Below the pieces are notes generated by a model that did no database searches, was not told where the DNA came from, and was given only the letters and a program-made list of their open reading frames with translations. A stretch of 64,000 bases of DNA from Occallatibacter gabretensis (GTDB taxonomy: Bacteria > Acidobacteriota > Terriglobia > Terriglobales > Acidobacteriaceae). Of the stretch, positions 44,909 through 57,381 are shown one piece after another. How positions within the stretch are numbered: position 1 is the stretch's first letter; every line of letters begins with the position of its first letter. The stretch is taken from contig NZ_LAIJ01000009.1 of assembly GCF_001449115.1 (NCBI RefSeq), positions 372,001-436,000 of the forward strand, written 5' to 3'. The position numbers were made by a program, and so were the translations under genes.

Positions 44909-46858
44909 ATGCTCTCTCTTCAAAATGCGGGAAAACGCTTTGGGCCGCGCGTCCTGTTCATGGAAGCCAACTGGCTCATCCGCGCAAAAGAAAAAACCGC
45001 GCTCGTAGGCGCCAACGGCACCGGAAAATCCACGCTGATGAAGGTGCTCGCCGGGCTGGAGCAACTCGACTATGGCGAAATCCAGCAGACACGCGGCATG
45101 AGCATCGGCTATCTGCCACAGGAGGGTCTGCGGCTTACCGGCCGCACCATCTTTGACGAGTGCCTCACGGTCTTCGACGAGATTCACGCCATGGAGCGCG
45201 AGATCGAGCAACTCGGGGGCCGCATGTCGGAGCTCGATCACTCAAGCGCCGAATATGAGTCCACCGCGCAGCGCTTCTCTCTCCTGCAGGAACGCTTTCA
45301 TGCGCTCGATGGCTACGCGCTGGGCGCGCAGGTCGGCTCCGTGCTTACCGGCCTCGGCTTCGGCAAAGAGGATTGGTCGCGCAGAACCGATGAGTTCTCC
45401 GGCGGCTGGCAGATGCGCATCGCGCTGGCCAAGCTGCTACTCGCCAAACCAAATCTGCTCCTGTTGGACGAGCCTACAAACCATCTTGATCTCGAAACTC
45501 GCAACTGGCTTGAAGAGTATTTGAAGTCGTATCCGTTCGGGTACATTCTCATCTCGCACGACCGCTATTTTCTCGATGTGACTATCGATCGCACCGTGGA
45601 GATATGGAACAAGCGGCTCAACATCTATCAAGGCAACTACACGAAATACCTCCGGCAGAAGGATGACCGCCGCGCGCAGCTTGAGGCGGCGTACCGCAAC
45701 CAGCGCGGGCAGATCGAGCACCTTGAAGCCTTCATCAACCGCTTTCGCGCTCAGGCCACGAAGGCGAAACAGGTGCAGAGCCGCATCAAGGAACTCGAAA
45801 AGATCGAGCGCATCGAAATTCCTGAAGAAGAGCCCGTCATTCATTTCAGCTTTCCTCAGCCGCCGCCTTCGGGCCGCACAGTAGTGGAGGCTGAAGGGCT
45901 CTCCAAAAGCTACGGCGAAAAGCATGTACTCCATAATGTGCGTTTCAACATTGAGCGCGGTGATCGAGTAGCGCTTGTCGGTGTGAACGGCGCTGGCAAA
46001 TCCACACTCATCAAGCTGCTTACTGGTGTCGAAACGCCGACAACCGGTACAGTTAAGCTCGGCCACAACGTCGTCAGCGAGTACTTCGCGCAGGACCAGT
46101 ACAAGGTGCTTGACCCCGAGGCGCGCATGTTGGATGACATCAGCCGCGCAGCGCTGAAGGTACCTGATTCCGAGTTGCGCTCGCTTCTCGGGTGCTTCCT
46201 CTTCAGCGGCGACGATGTCTTCAAGAAGCTCAGCGTGCTTTCCGGCGGCGAGCGCAATCGCTACGCGCTCGCGCGCATTCTCGTTTCGCCCTCGAACTTC
46301 CTCTTGCTCGACGAACCAACCAACCACCTCGACATGCGCGCCAAAGATGTGCTGCTCGAAGCTATCGCCAACTTCTCAGGCACCGTTGTCTTCGTCTCCC
46401 ACGATCGCTACTTCATCGACAGGCTGGCCACGCGCGTGCTGGAAGTGGAGAACGGCACGGTGATAAGCCACGAAGGCAACTACGAGGACTACCTGCGGCG
46501 CAAAGAAGGACTTGCCGTCCAGACGATTGCGCCTGTGGCGCCATCCGTGCTGAAGCCTGCGCCGGTGGAAATGCAAAGTGCAGCCGCTGAGGATAAGGCC
46601 GATCCGCAGAAAGACAAGCCAAAACGCCTGAATCCCATTAAGCAAAAGCAGATGGAAGATCGCTGCACATTCCTCGAAGAAGAGATCCCGCGCATCGAAT
46701 CCTCCATCGCCCACACCGAGCAGCAGCTCGCCGTCTTCGTCTCAGCGCAGGAGACCCAGCGCCTCACCACGCTGGCAGAAGACCTTCGCGCGCAGCTCGG
46801 CACTCTTACCGGCGAGTGGGAAGAGCTGATGCTGCAGCTGGAGGAACAAACGGTTTAA
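44909..46858 (+). CDS. ABC-F family ATPase (ribosome-associated type)
   Basis: 649 residues with two ABC cassettes and no membrane domain. Walker A motifs are GANGTGKST (34-42) and GVNGAGKST (near 358-366); signature motifs are FSGGWQMRIALAKL and LSGGERNRYALARIL; both Walker B sites read LLLLDEPTNHLD or LLLDEPTNHLD. The linker between cassettes is the charged helix pair of the ABC-F P-site tRNA-interaction motif. A basic, coiled-coil C-terminal extension (about 560-649) resembles that of Uup. ABC-F proteins act on stalled or antibiotic-bound ribosomes. The subfamily is not certain. It is convergent with the TauE gene. Confidence 0.93.
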   Translation: MLSLQNAGKRFGPRVLFMEANWLIRAKEKTALVGANGTGKSTLMKVLAGLEQLDYGEIQQTRGMSIGYLPQEGLRLTGRTIFDECLTVFDEIHAMEREIEQLGGRMSELDHSSAEYESTAQRFSLLQERFHALDGYALGAQVGSVLTGLGFGKEDWSRRTDEFSGGWQMRIALAKLLLAKPNLLLLDEPTNHLDLETRNWLEEYLKSYPFGYILISHDRYFLDVTIDRTVEIWNKRLNIYQGNYTKYLRQKDDRRAQLEAAYRNQRGQIEHLEAFINRFRAQATKAKQVQSRIKELEKIERIEIPEEEPVIHFSFPQPPPSGRTVVEAEGLSKSYGEKHVLHNVRFNIERGDRVALVGVNGAGKSTLIKLLTGVETPTTGTVKLGHNVVSEYFAQDQYKVLDPEARMLDDISRAALKVPDSELRSLLGCFLFSGDDVFKKLSVLSGGERNRYALARILVSPSNFLLLDEPTNHLDMRAKDVLLEAIANFSGTVVFVSHDRYFIDRLATRVLEVENGTVISHEGNYEDYLRRKEGLAVQTIAPVAPSVLKPAPVEMQSAAAEDKADPQKDKPKRLNPIKQKQMEDRCTFLEEEIPRIESSIAHTEQQLAVFVSAQETQRLTTLAEDLRAQLGTLTGEWEELMLQLEEQTV

Positions 46859-46910
46859 GCAAGAGCTATTTTCGCTACGCCGCCGTCAGATTCATGCAAA
46901 TTCGAAGCGG

Positions 46911-47696
46911 CTACAGCTTTCCATGAACGGCCTCTGCTAGCAGTAGCAGGCCAACTGCAACCAGGCCGAAGTACACATACTTTACAAACCCTTCACGTTC
47001 CATGCGGTGATTAAGAAACCTGCCGAGAAATATGGCCGGAACTGCCACGGGAAGCGATACAAGGTAATAATGCGTCACTGCCGGAACCCACAATCCGGCC
47101 CACCAATATCCTGCAAGAGCTATCAGGCTGGCCGGCAGAAAATATGCCTGGAGCGTCGCGCGGAAGTGCTGTGCGGTCCATTGCCGCATGGCTCCATAGA
47201 TGGCGAGTGGCGGCCCGTTCATCCCGTAGGCGCCTCCAAGAATGCCGGCAGCAAAGCCACACACGAGAAGTAGCCGGATATCATCCTGCTGCAAAATGAT
47301 TCGTCTTGATGCAAGCAGGGAATACAGAGAAAACCCGATGATAGTTAAGGCCAGGACCACCTTGACCGATATGGGATGACCACTGGTTAGAAGGAGCAGG
47401 CCAATCGGGATTCCGAAGATGGTTGCGCCGATCAGCCAGCTTGCGCTGCGGAGATGAATGCGCCGCCAGTCCTGAAGAATAACGATTCCACCTATTGTGA
47501 CGGACAGAAGGGTGGCCAGCGGAGTTGCGACGGTGACAGGGATAAAGAGAGCGAGAAGAGGGACTGCGACAAGGGCCTCTCCGAAGCCGAATGTGGAACG
47601 AATCAAAGTGGCAGTAAAAATGATCAGCAAGATACAGGGCAATACCATGTTGAATACAATCGACTCCCGAAAAATCCCAACCATTCCATTAGACAT
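46911..47696 (-). CDS. TauE/SafE-family membrane permease
   Basis: About 261 residues with eight or so transmembrane helices. Two half repeats are visible: STFGFGEALVAVPLLALFIPVTVATPLATLLSV in the first, and CGFAAGILGGAYGMNGPPLAIYGA in the second, both typical of the TauE/SafE sulfite/organosulfonate exporter family. The open frame extends upstream to 48005, but those codons lie antisense to the ppc coding region and look artefactual. I chose ATG 47696; ATG 47711, 47684 or 47648 are possible. Its transported substrate is unknown; sulfite or a sulfur compound would match the nearby cysteine genes, though that is weak evidence. Confidence 0.8.
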   Translation of the reverse strand: MSNGMVGIFRESIVFNMVLPCILLIIFTATLIRSTFGFGEALVAVPLLALFIPVTVATPLATLLSVTIGGIVILQDWRRIHLRSASWLIGATIFGIPIGLLLLTSGHPISVKVVLALTIIGFSLYSLLASRRIILQQDDIRLLLVCGFAAGILGGAYGMNGPPLAIYGAMRQWTAQHFRATLQAYFLPASLIALAGYWWAGLWVPAVTHYYLVSLPVAVPAIFLGRFLNHRMEREGFVKYVYFGLVAVGLLLLAEAVHGKL

Positions 47697-47727
47697 GGTC
47701 CCAAGCGCCATCGCACGTGGATGAGTC

Positions 47728-50592
<2,865 letters not shown>

Positions 50593-50798
50593 GCCGTCTC
50601 CACCCACTTGCATCCACCCACCCCCGGGGTCTACGCTAAACCCATGCGTCGATGTCGCTAACACCGTCCTGGTGCGAGTTTCCGATGCTCACGTGTGCCT
50701 GCCTGCGCCGTTCCTGCCCCGCCACACAAGCTCTCACCAATCCCTGACCACAATTTTTAAGACCGCGGGGCTTCTTCCCGCCAAAAGAGGAGAACGTT

Positions 50799-51773
50799 AT
50801 GGCGCATATTGCCGCAAATGTTACGGAACTGATTGGAGGCACGCCGCTGGTCAAGCTGAATCGCCTGGCCGCCGGTCTGCCCGCTACCGTTGTTGCCAAG
50901 CTGGAGAGCCGCAACCCGCTTGCCAGCGTGAAAGACCGCATCGGCTTTGCCATGATTGATGCCGCCGAGAAGGCCGGCAAGATCAAACCGGGCGAGACTG
51001 TTCTCATCGAGCCCACCAGCGGTAACACAGGCATCGCGCTGGCATTTGTGGCCGCCGTCAAGGGTTACAAGCTGATCCTCACCATGCCGGAGACCATGAG
51101 CGTGGAGCGTCGCGTGCTGCTTAAGGCCTTTGGAGCCGAGATTGTGCTCACTCCCGGGCCCAACGGCATGAAGGGGGCCATCGCCAAGGCCAATGAGATT
51201 CTGGCCAAGACGCCGAACGGCTTCATCCTTCAGCAGTTCGACAACCCCGCCAATCCCGCCATCCATGTGGCCACTACAGGTCCGGAAATCTGGAACGACA
51301 CCGATGGCGCGGTGGACATTCTCATCTCCGGCGTAGGCACCGGCGGCACCATCACCGGCGTTGCGCAGTACATCAAGCCGCTCAAGCCATCGTTCAAGGC
51401 CATTGCCGTAGAGCCAGTGGACAGCCCGGTGCTCAGCGGCGGCAAGCCCGGCCCACACAAAATTCAGGGCATTGGCGCAGGCTTTGTGCCGTCCATTCTC
51501 GATACGAAGCTCGTCGATGAAGTCATCCAGGTAACCAATGAAGAGTCCATCGAGATCGCCCGCAGGGCTCCCAAGGAAGAAGGCATCTTCGTCGGCATCT
51601 CATCAGGCGCGGCGCTGGCTGCTGCGCTCAAGGTGGCTGCCCGCCCTGAGAACGCAGGCAAGCTGATCGTCGTCGTGCTCCCGGACTTCGGCGAGCGCTA
51701 TCTGTCGAGCGTGCTCTTCGATTCACTCCGCCAGGAAGTTCTGGCGCTGCCAACGGAAACAGTTACGCTGTAA
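50799..51773 (+). CDS. cysK: Cysteine synthase A (O-acetylserine sulfhydrylase)
   Basis: 324 residues. A PLP enzyme that makes cysteine from O-acetylserine and sulfide. The Schiff-base lysine is K45 in [11 protein letters not shown]; the substrate-binding TSGNTG loop and the phosphate-binding GTGGTITG are intact. AGAGGAG lies 6 bases before ATG 50799. The serine acetyltransferase gene follows after 72 bases, so the two-step pathway and the CysK-CysE complex are encoded together. Confidence 0.97.
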   Translation: MAHIAANVTELIGGTPLVKLNRLAAGLPATVVAKLESRNPLASVKDRIGFAMIDAAEKAGKIKPGETVLIEPTSGNTGIALAFVAAVKGYKLILTMPETMSVERRVLLKAFGAEIVLTPGPNGMKGAIAKANEILAKTPNGFILQQFDNPANPAIHVATTGPEIWNDTDGAVDILISGVGTGGTITGVAQYIKPLKPSFKAIAVEPVDSPVLSGGKPGPHKIQGIGAGFVPSILDTKLVDEVIQVTNEESIEIARRAPKEEGIFVGISSGAALAAALKVAARPENAGKLIVVVLPDFGERYLSSVLFDSLRQEVLALPTETVTL

Positions 51774-51778
51774 GAACG

Positions 51779-51841
51779 AGGGATCAGGGGTCAGAGATCA
51801 GTAAGAAACTGCTGACAACTGATCCCTGATCTCTGATCCCT
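51779..51841. repeat. 24-bp imperfect inverted repeat between cysK and cysE
   Basis: Arms at 51779-51802 and 51818-51841 (22 of 24 bases complementary) flank a 15-base loop. Each arm is itself built from short GATCAG/GATCCC-type units, giving a repetitive look. The right arm ends 5 bases before the cysE ATG, and no separate Shine-Dalgarno is visible, so folding would cover the initiation region. It may be a REP-like element, an attenuator or an mRNA-stability hairpin. Confidence 0.7.
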
Positions 51842-51845
51842 GCCT

Positions 51846-52574
51846 ATGTTCGATCGCATCCGCGAAGATATTCGCACCGTTTTCGAGCGCGACCCCGCAG
51901 CCCACTCGTGGTTGGCGGTGGTTACGTGCTATCCGGGCCTCTGGGCGGTATGGTTCCATCGTGCCGCGCACCGGCTCTGGAAGGCACATTTTCGCCTCAT
52001 TGCGCGCATCCTCTCGCAGAAGGCGCGCTTCCTCACCGGCATTGAGATTCATCCCGCAGCCACCATCGGCCGCCGCCTGTTTATCGATCACGGAATGGGC
52101 GTGGTCATCGGCGAAACCGCGGTCATCGGCAATGATGTAACGCTCTATCAGGGCGTCACTCTCGGCGGCACAGGCAAAGGCCACGGCAAGCGCCACCCAA
52201 CCATCTGCAACAACGTCTTCATCGGCAACAACACCAACGTGCTCGGTAACATCTCCATTGGTGCGAACTCCCGCATCGGCGCCGGCTCCGTTGTGTTGAC
52301 CGATGTGCCGCCCAACTCAACCGCCGTAGGAGTACCCGCGCACATTGTCTATCGCAACGGTGAGCGCATCCTCATTACAGATCCGCACGAGATCAAAGAC
52401 CCGCTCTCAGATGCGCTCATCGCTCTTTCCGGCCGCATGGATCATCTCGAAGCGAAGCTTGGCAGCGTCGCGCGCCAGGCCGAGCCCTTTGCCGCGGAAG
52501 AGGCCGATCGCACTGCGTATCGCAAGGAGCTGGATCTGCTCTCGGAGTATGTATCCATGGGGGAAGGGATTTAG
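51846..52574 (+). CDS. cysE: Serine O-acetyltransferase
   Basis: 242 residues. It acetylates serine with acetyl-CoA, the first step of cysteine synthesis. The N-terminal helical domain ([30 protein letters not shown]) and the left-handed beta-helix of hexapeptide repeats ([63 protein letters not shown]) are typical of the EpsC/CysE group. Residues about 185-242 form an extra helical tail. No canonical ribosome-binding site precedes ATG 51846; the position is occupied by the arm of an inverted repeat. Confidence 0.95.
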   Translation: MFDRIREDIRTVFERDPAAHSWLAVVTCYPGLWAVWFHRAAHRLWKAHFRLIARILSQKARFLTGIEIHPAATIGRRLFIDHGMGVVIGETAVIGNDVTLYQGVTLGGTGKGHGKRHPTICNNVFIGNNTNVLGNISIGANSRIGAGSVVLTDVPPNSTAVGVPAHIVYRNGERILITDPHEIKDPLSDALIALSGRMDHLEAKLGSVARQAEPFAAEEADRTAYRKELDLLSEYVSMGEGI

Positions 52575-52635
52575 GGGCGAAGGCATCTAGCGCTACTGAA
52601 TTCAGGCTAAACGTCGGCAGTGAGTGCTATCGTGG

Positions 52636-54837
52636 ATGAGTCCTCGCATCCTCATCCGGAGCCTTTGTTTCTTGTCCCGCGTTCGCACGCTGCTTGCCTG
52701 CATCCTCGCCGTTCCCACGCTCCTTCAGGCAGCTCCGCATATCTACCCCGTACCCGTCCCGCAGGAGCTGCGCTCCACCGCTTTCACCGTCACGGTAAAC
52801 GGCAAGCCAGTCGATGTGGCCCACGCCGCAGCAAGCTACGATTTCGCAAACTTCGATATCACCGGCGCAGTCGACATCGAGATCACTGCCGCCGAGCCGG
52901 GCTTCTGGGATCACGGCGTGGACATAGAGCCGTGGCGGCTTGGAATCCGCGCACAGCGCACCGGCCAGACCATTCGTTTCCACCTCTCCGGTCCAGCCAA
53001 GCTCTCCATCAGCCGCCCCCGCGACTTTCTGAACCACGCCTCCATGCTCTTTCTCTTCGCAGGCTCTCCGCCACCCGCGCCGCCCAAAGGCCCCAACATA
53101 AAAACCTATTCCGCCGGCGTGTATCACGAGAGCCTGAATCCCAAAACTGGCGACACGCTGTATCTCGCTCCTGGCGCGTACATCTACGGCAGCCTGAATC
53201 TCTGGCGGGTGGATAACGTAAAGGTGCTGGGCCGTGGCGTCATCATTTATGACGGCCCGCAGAACCCCAATGACGACGACGGCTGGATGCAGAAGCCCGA
53301 TTGGCACTGCGTAGACTCACTCGAAGCCCATCACGTCGAGGTCGATGGACTCACCTGCATCCTGCGCTCGCGCACCTGGTCCATCCAGATGAAGGATTCT
53401 TCAGATTTCACCTATGATGACCTGCGCGTAGTCGGAGGAAATCCCGGCAACGCCAACCAGGACGGCATGGACTGGGTGGGCTCATCGAACGGTGTGGTCC
53501 GCAATTCTTTCTTTCGCGCGTCCGATGATGTCATTGCGCTGATGGGCAACTGGGATGGCTACACAGAGGCCGATATGCTCCGTCCCGGCAAGGATGTGCA
53601 TGACATTCTGGTGGAGAACAGCCAGCTTTCCACCAGTATCTCCAACATCGTCCGCGCTGGCTGGCCGCAGAAGATCTTTAACTCGCGCAACTTTACTCTC
53701 CGCAACTCCGACATTCTGCATGCCGGCATCGGCGCATGCATTCAGACTTTCGGCCTCATCGGTTTCTGGGGCGCAAAGGACGCCAAAGGCCTGCATCAGA
53801 ACTACACCTTTGAGAATCTATTCCTCGACAACTGGTACTCGCTCGCGCAACTGGAGCAGGAGCAGCCTGCCCTCAAGAATTTCACCTTTCGCAATATCTG
53901 GGCGCTCGATCAACCGCCAATGGTAGAGTCCAACATCAAAGGCGATGTATCCGGCGTAACGTTTGAAAACGTAAAGTACGGCCAGCGCGTAGCGGAAAAC
54001 AACGCCGATCTGCCGCTGTTTGTGAATGCTCCCGAGCAGCCGCATTACGCGCCCTCACCCGGCCCTATTGCAAGCTTCACACTCGACAAGCCGATTGTCG
54101 CAATCAACCAGGACGTCATCTTTACGGCAAACAAGTCTACGAATGTCGCGTACACATGGTACTTCGGCGATGGAACCACGGCGCAGGGCCGCAAGGTTCA
54201 TCACACTTACAAAGATACCGACGGTTCCGATCTCGATGGAACCAATGGCGCAGGGCGCTTCCGCCTGCTGCTGCAGGTTAAGGACGAAAAGGGCCACGAA
54301 GACTGGGCCGCGCAGGGTCTTGTCGTAGTTGCCAAATGGCAGGATGCCACTCCGGCTGCTGGACCGATGCTTCCCGGTCTTGCGTTTCAGGTCTACGCGG
54401 GTTCATGGACGGAACTGCCTGATCTCAAGAAAGAGACCGCTGTCATCACCGGCGAGTCGCCTAACCTGAACGCGGATGCGCGCGGCTTCGAGCGATATGC
54501 TGTCGCGTGGGATGGCCTTCTCGATATTCCCGCAGACGGCGGCTATACCTTCCATCTCATGGATCGCGATGGCGCGCGCCTCGTTCTTGACGGCATAGAA
54601 GTGGCTCGCACAGGTGCACCCTTTGCAAATACCTGCGGCTCTATCGGCAACGCCGTGCGCTATGATCGCGGCTCACTCGGCCTGCACGCTGGCTTGCATA
54701 CGTTTCACGTGGAGCAGCTTCACAACGCCAGCAATGGCGCACCGCGCGTGTTGTGGGAGGGCCCATCTCTGCCGACTGCCGACATTCCTTCCGCAGCCTT
54801 CACCCATCCGCGCCAGGACATCATCACCGCGCGATAG
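52636..54837 (+). CDS. Secreted pectin-lyase-fold glycosidase-like protein with PKD and PA14 domains
   Basis: 733 residues with a signal peptide (ending LLQAAPH). A parallel beta-helix (about 110-430) carries the GH28-like acidic sites NQDGMD (near 275) and SDD (near 297). A PKD domain follows (about 470-560: FTANKSTNVAYTWYFGDGTT) and then a PA14 domain (about 580-720: FQVYAGSWTELPDL, YTFHLMDRDGARLVLDG). GH28-type enzymes cleave polygalacturonans; GH49/GH87-like or binding-only functions are alternatives because not all GH28 catalytic residues are obvious. The added domains probably bind glycan. GTG 52624 is an alternative start. Confidence 0.8.
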   Translation: MSPRILIRSLCFLSRVRTLLACILAVPTLLQAAPHIYPVPVPQELRSTAFTVTVNGKPVDVAHAAASYDFANFDITGAVDIEITAAEPGFWDHGVDIEPWRLGIRAQRTGQTIRFHLSGPAKLSISRPRDFLNHASMLFLFAGSPPPAPPKGPNIKTYSAGVYHESLNPKTGDTLYLAPGAYIYGSLNLWRVDNVKVLGRGVIIYDGPQNPNDDDGWMQKPDWHCVDSLEAHHVEVDGLTCILRSRTWSIQMKDSSDFTYDDLRVVGGNPGNANQDGMDWVGSSNGVVRNSFFRASDDVIALMGNWDGYTEADMLRPGKDVHDILVENSQLSTSISNIVRAGWPQKIFNSRNFTLRNSDILHAGIGACIQTFGLIGFWGAKDAKGLHQNYTFENLFLDNWYSLAQLEQEQPALKNFTFRNIWALDQPPMVESNIKGDVSGVTFENVKYGQRVAENNADLPLFVNAPEQPHYAPSPGPIASFTLDKPIVAINQDVIFTANKSTNVAYTWYFGDGTTAQGRKVHHTYKDTDGSDLDGTNGAGRFRLLLQVKDEKGHEDWAAQGLVVVAKWQDATPAAGPMLPGLAFQVYAGSWTELPDLKKETAVITGESPNLNADARGFERYAVAWDGLLDIPADGGYTFHLMDRDGARLVLDGIEVARTGAPFANTCGSIGNAVRYDRGSLGLHAGLHTFHVEQLHNASNGAPRVLWEGPSLPTADIPSAAFTHPRQDIITAR

Positions 54838-54868
54838 CCAACTTACTTTAAGATAGCCGGCTTACTTT
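54833..54868. repeat. Tandem 17-base direct repeat at convergent gene ends
   Basis: GATAGCCAACTTACTTT (54833-54849) and GATAGCCGGCTTACTTT (54852-54868) match at 15 of 17 positions with a 19-base period. The first copy holds the stop codon of the glycosidase-like gene and the second holds that of the TPR gene on the other strand. Confidence 0.55.
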
Positions 54869-56028
54869 TTCTCCGGCGTGTCAGGCTTTTCCGGTGGGGG
54901 CATTCCCATCACCTTGACCAGCCGGTCGTCCTCAGCTTTGTTCAGGCTATTAGTCTTTTCAAACTCAGCCTTGGCATCCGCTGTTCGTCCCATCGCGCGA
55001 TAAAGCCGCGCCAGCCGCCAGTGTGCGGCTGCATCCTTTGGAGCCAGTCCGATCGCTTCTTTCAATTCCGTCACAGCGGCATCGTTCTGGCCCGCGTCCG
55101 CATACAGCGTGCCCAGATCCCGATGTGCCATCGGATTCTGCGGCATCAGCTTCACCAGCTTCTCAAGCGACACCTGTGCTTGCTCTGCGTTGCCGGTCTT
55201 CATCTGCGTATCGGCCAGGTAAAGCATAGCTAATGCATGCTGCGGATTATTCTTAAGCTCGGCCTCAAACTGCGCCGTCGCTTCGTCATACTGCGCCTTG
55301 GTCCAGAGCAGATAGCCCAGGCCGAAATGCACATTCGGCTGCTTGGGATCCACGGCAATCGCCGCGCGAAATTCTTTCTGCGCACCGAGCGGATCGTGCA
55401 TCTCATCCAGCGCTTCACCGACAATCATGTCCGCTTCTGCCGATTCCGCATTCAGTGCGACGATGCGATGAAATGCATCCAGCACGCACTGATACTCCTT
55501 CGCAAATAAGCAGCTATGCGCCAGCGTCAACTGCAGCTCAAGGTTCTGCGTATCGCCATCCGCGGCGCGCTTCAGATAAGGAGTTGCGGCAGCGTACTCG
55601 CCCAGCCCGTAGTACGACATGCCAACGAGCAGCGTCACCCGCTGGTCGCCCGGGTTCGCTTTCGACATGGGCGAAAACATCTCGATGGCCTGCTTGTAGT
55701 CCCCATTCTTGAAGTACGCTAGGCCGAGATTCGGTCGCAGTCCCGGCATCGCCGGTGCAATCGTCAGCGCCTTGCGATATGCCGCAATCGCCTCACTAAA
55801 ATGCCCCTGCCGTGCTTCAAGCTGGCCAATGTGTGCAAGCGGCTCAGGCTCTCCGGGATGATGCGCGGAATATGCCCGCCACTCCGCTGCCGCCTGCGCA
55901 TTTTGTCCCTGTTGCTCCAGCGCGCTCGTATTTGGCCGCGCATCTGCCTGCGCGTGAGCTAGCAACACTCCGGTCAGCGCCATAAGAGCAAAGCCAGAAG
56001 CCCATCGATACGCGGCATGGAAATTCAT
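54862..56028 (-). CDS. Secreted or periplasmic tetratricopeptide-repeat protein
   Basis: 388 residues with a signal peptide ending near LAHAQA. About ten TPR units of 34 residues follow (for example NLGLAYFKNGDYKQAIEMFSPM, HFGLGYLLWTKAQYDEATAQFEAEL, HRDLGTLYADAGQNDAAVTELKEAI, HWRLARLYRAMGRTADAKAEFEK). The C-terminus is charged and proline-rich (PPPEKPDTPEKK). TPR proteins hold partners together; no enzymatic domain is present and the partner is unknown. It is in a minus-strand run with the D-serine-dehydratase-type gene upstream. Confidence 0.88.
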   Translation of the reverse strand: MNFHAAYRWASGFALMALTGVLLAHAQADARPNTSALEQQGQNAQAAAEWRAYSAHHPGEPEPLAHIGQLEARQGHFSEAIAAYRKALTIAPAMPGLRPNLGLAYFKNGDYKQAIEMFSPMSKANPGDQRVTLLVGMSYYGLGEYAAATPYLKRAADGDTQNLELQLTLAHSCLFAKEYQCVLDAFHRIVALNAESAEADMIVGEALDEMHDPLGAQKEFRAAIAVDPKQPNVHFGLGYLLWTKAQYDEATAQFEAELKNNPQHALAMLYLADTQMKTGNAEQAQVSLEKLVKLMPQNPMAHRDLGTLYADAGQNDAAVTELKEAIGLAPKDAAAHWRLARLYRAMGRTADAKAEFEKTNSLNKAEDDRLVKVMGMPPPEKPDTPEKK

Positions 56029-56090
56029 TTCACCTCTTAAAGTTTTTACCCTTTGGCGCGCGGCGCGCGCAGTTGCCTGGACGGTCAGTC

Positions 56091-57353
56091 CTAAAAGTAC
56101 GTCTCCGCCACATCCACCACGTTATATTCGCTGTCCACAATCGGCAGCACGCGCCACTTGTCGAAAGTCAGGCACGGATGGCAGATGTCAAAACCAATCA
56201 TGTCGCCTACGCGCACGTCATCCCCCGGCTCAATCACCAGAAAGCCATGCTGATCCATCAGCTTGCTCACCTCCCAGTGAGCAGGCGCGCGCGTCGGCGC
56301 CGCATCTCCTGGCCGATAGCGCAGCGCAGGTACCGGCAACCCTGAGTCAAAAGCCGCATCGCGCCGGCCCAAACCCACAATCGCCTTCTGAGCTTCAGGA
56401 ACCGACTGCACATACGCCCACACATGCAATGCTGTCTCAAGCCCCGGCTGCAGTTTGTACGCCACAGGATTGGTCTTCTCCATCCTCAGCTGTGCCTGCC
56501 GGTAATTGCCCGCATCATGCGTCAGATAGCAACCCGGACGCAGCACAATCTCCGCATCTGTCAACTTCGATGCTGCCGTAAACTCCTCCGCCACTACGTC
56601 AAACCAGGCTGAACCTGCCCCTGTAAGAATCGGCCTGCCCGCAAAACGTCGCTCCGCGGCCAGCTTGGTCGTCACCTCGCATGCCCGCCGCAGAAACACA
56701 CGAATCTCATCCTCTTCTTTCAGCACGCCCTCGTATACTTCCACGCCGCGCAGCGCCAGCGCACCCTTGTGCTTATCCAGCGCATGCAGCAGTTCCTGTA
56801 GCTGCGCCTCATTGCGAATCCCCGCGCGCCCGCCCTCCACGCCAAGCTCAATCAACACATTCAGCTTCTGCCCGGAGCCCGCAAAAAACGCACCCAACAA
56901 CTCCACCTGCGCCGCCGAATCCACCAGGCAGTAAAACTCAAACTCCGCATTGCTCAGCAGCCGTGCAATGATATCCATATTCGGCTTGCCCACCAGTTGA
57001 TTGGCCATCAGCACGCGGCGCACGCCATGCTCATACGCCACCAGCGCCTGCTGCGCCGTAGCCACCGTAATGGCCCACGCGCCCGCCTCCATCTGCATCG
57101 CAAAAAGCCGCGGAGCCATCGTCGTCTTGCCATGCGGAGCCAGCTTCACGCCATATTCGGCCATAAACTGCCGCATCCACTTGAGGTTATGCTCCAGCTT
57201 GTCGCGGTAGAGCACTGCCGTGGGCAGGCTCAGGTCCTCGCGCAGCAGGTTCCACCCGCGCTGGCCAATTTCTTCCAACGAAACCGGCTCAGAAAGCTGG
57301 CCGATACCTTTATTTAGCGGACTGATTTTACGCGAACCGATAAGTGAGCTCAT
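56091..57353 (-). CDS. D-serine dehydratase/D-threonine aldolase-type PLP enzyme
   Basis: 420 residues. A fold-type III (alanine-racemase-like) PLP barrel carries the lysine K76 in LAPHGKTTMAP, followed by a C-terminal beta domain with the metal-binding HPC pair (DICHPCLTFDKW), the marker of the eukaryotic-type D-serine dehydratase/D-threonine aldolase family. It should deaminate or cleave a D-3-hydroxy amino acid. ATG 57353 is chosen since AAAGG lies 6 bases ahead; GTG 57359 abuts that site. It is divergently transcribed from a D-aminoacylase gene only 28 bases away, which supports a D-amino-acid role. Confidence 0.88.
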   Translation of the reverse strand: MSSLIGSRKISPLNKGIGQLSEPVSLEEIGQRGWNLLREDLSLPTAVLYRDKLEHNLKWMRQFMAEYGVKLAPHGKTTMAPRLFAMQMEAGAWAITVATAQQALVAYEHGVRRVLMANQLVGKPNMDIIARLLSNAEFEFYCLVDSAAQVELLGAFFAGSGQKLNVLIELGVEGGRAGIRNEAQLQELLHALDKHKGALALRGVEVYEGVLKEEDEIRVFLRRACEVTTKLAAERRFAGRPILTGAGSAWFDVVAEEFTAASKLTDAEIVLRPGCYLTHDAGNYRQAQLRMEKTNPVAYKLQPGLETALHVWAYVQSVPEAQKAIVGLGRRDAAFDSGLPVPALRYRPGDAAPTRAPAHWEVSKLMDQHGFLVIEPGDDVRVGDMIGFDICHPCLTFDKWRVLPIVDSEYNVVDVAETYF

Positions 57354-57381
57354 GGGCACCCTTTATTCTAAAGGCATTGCG

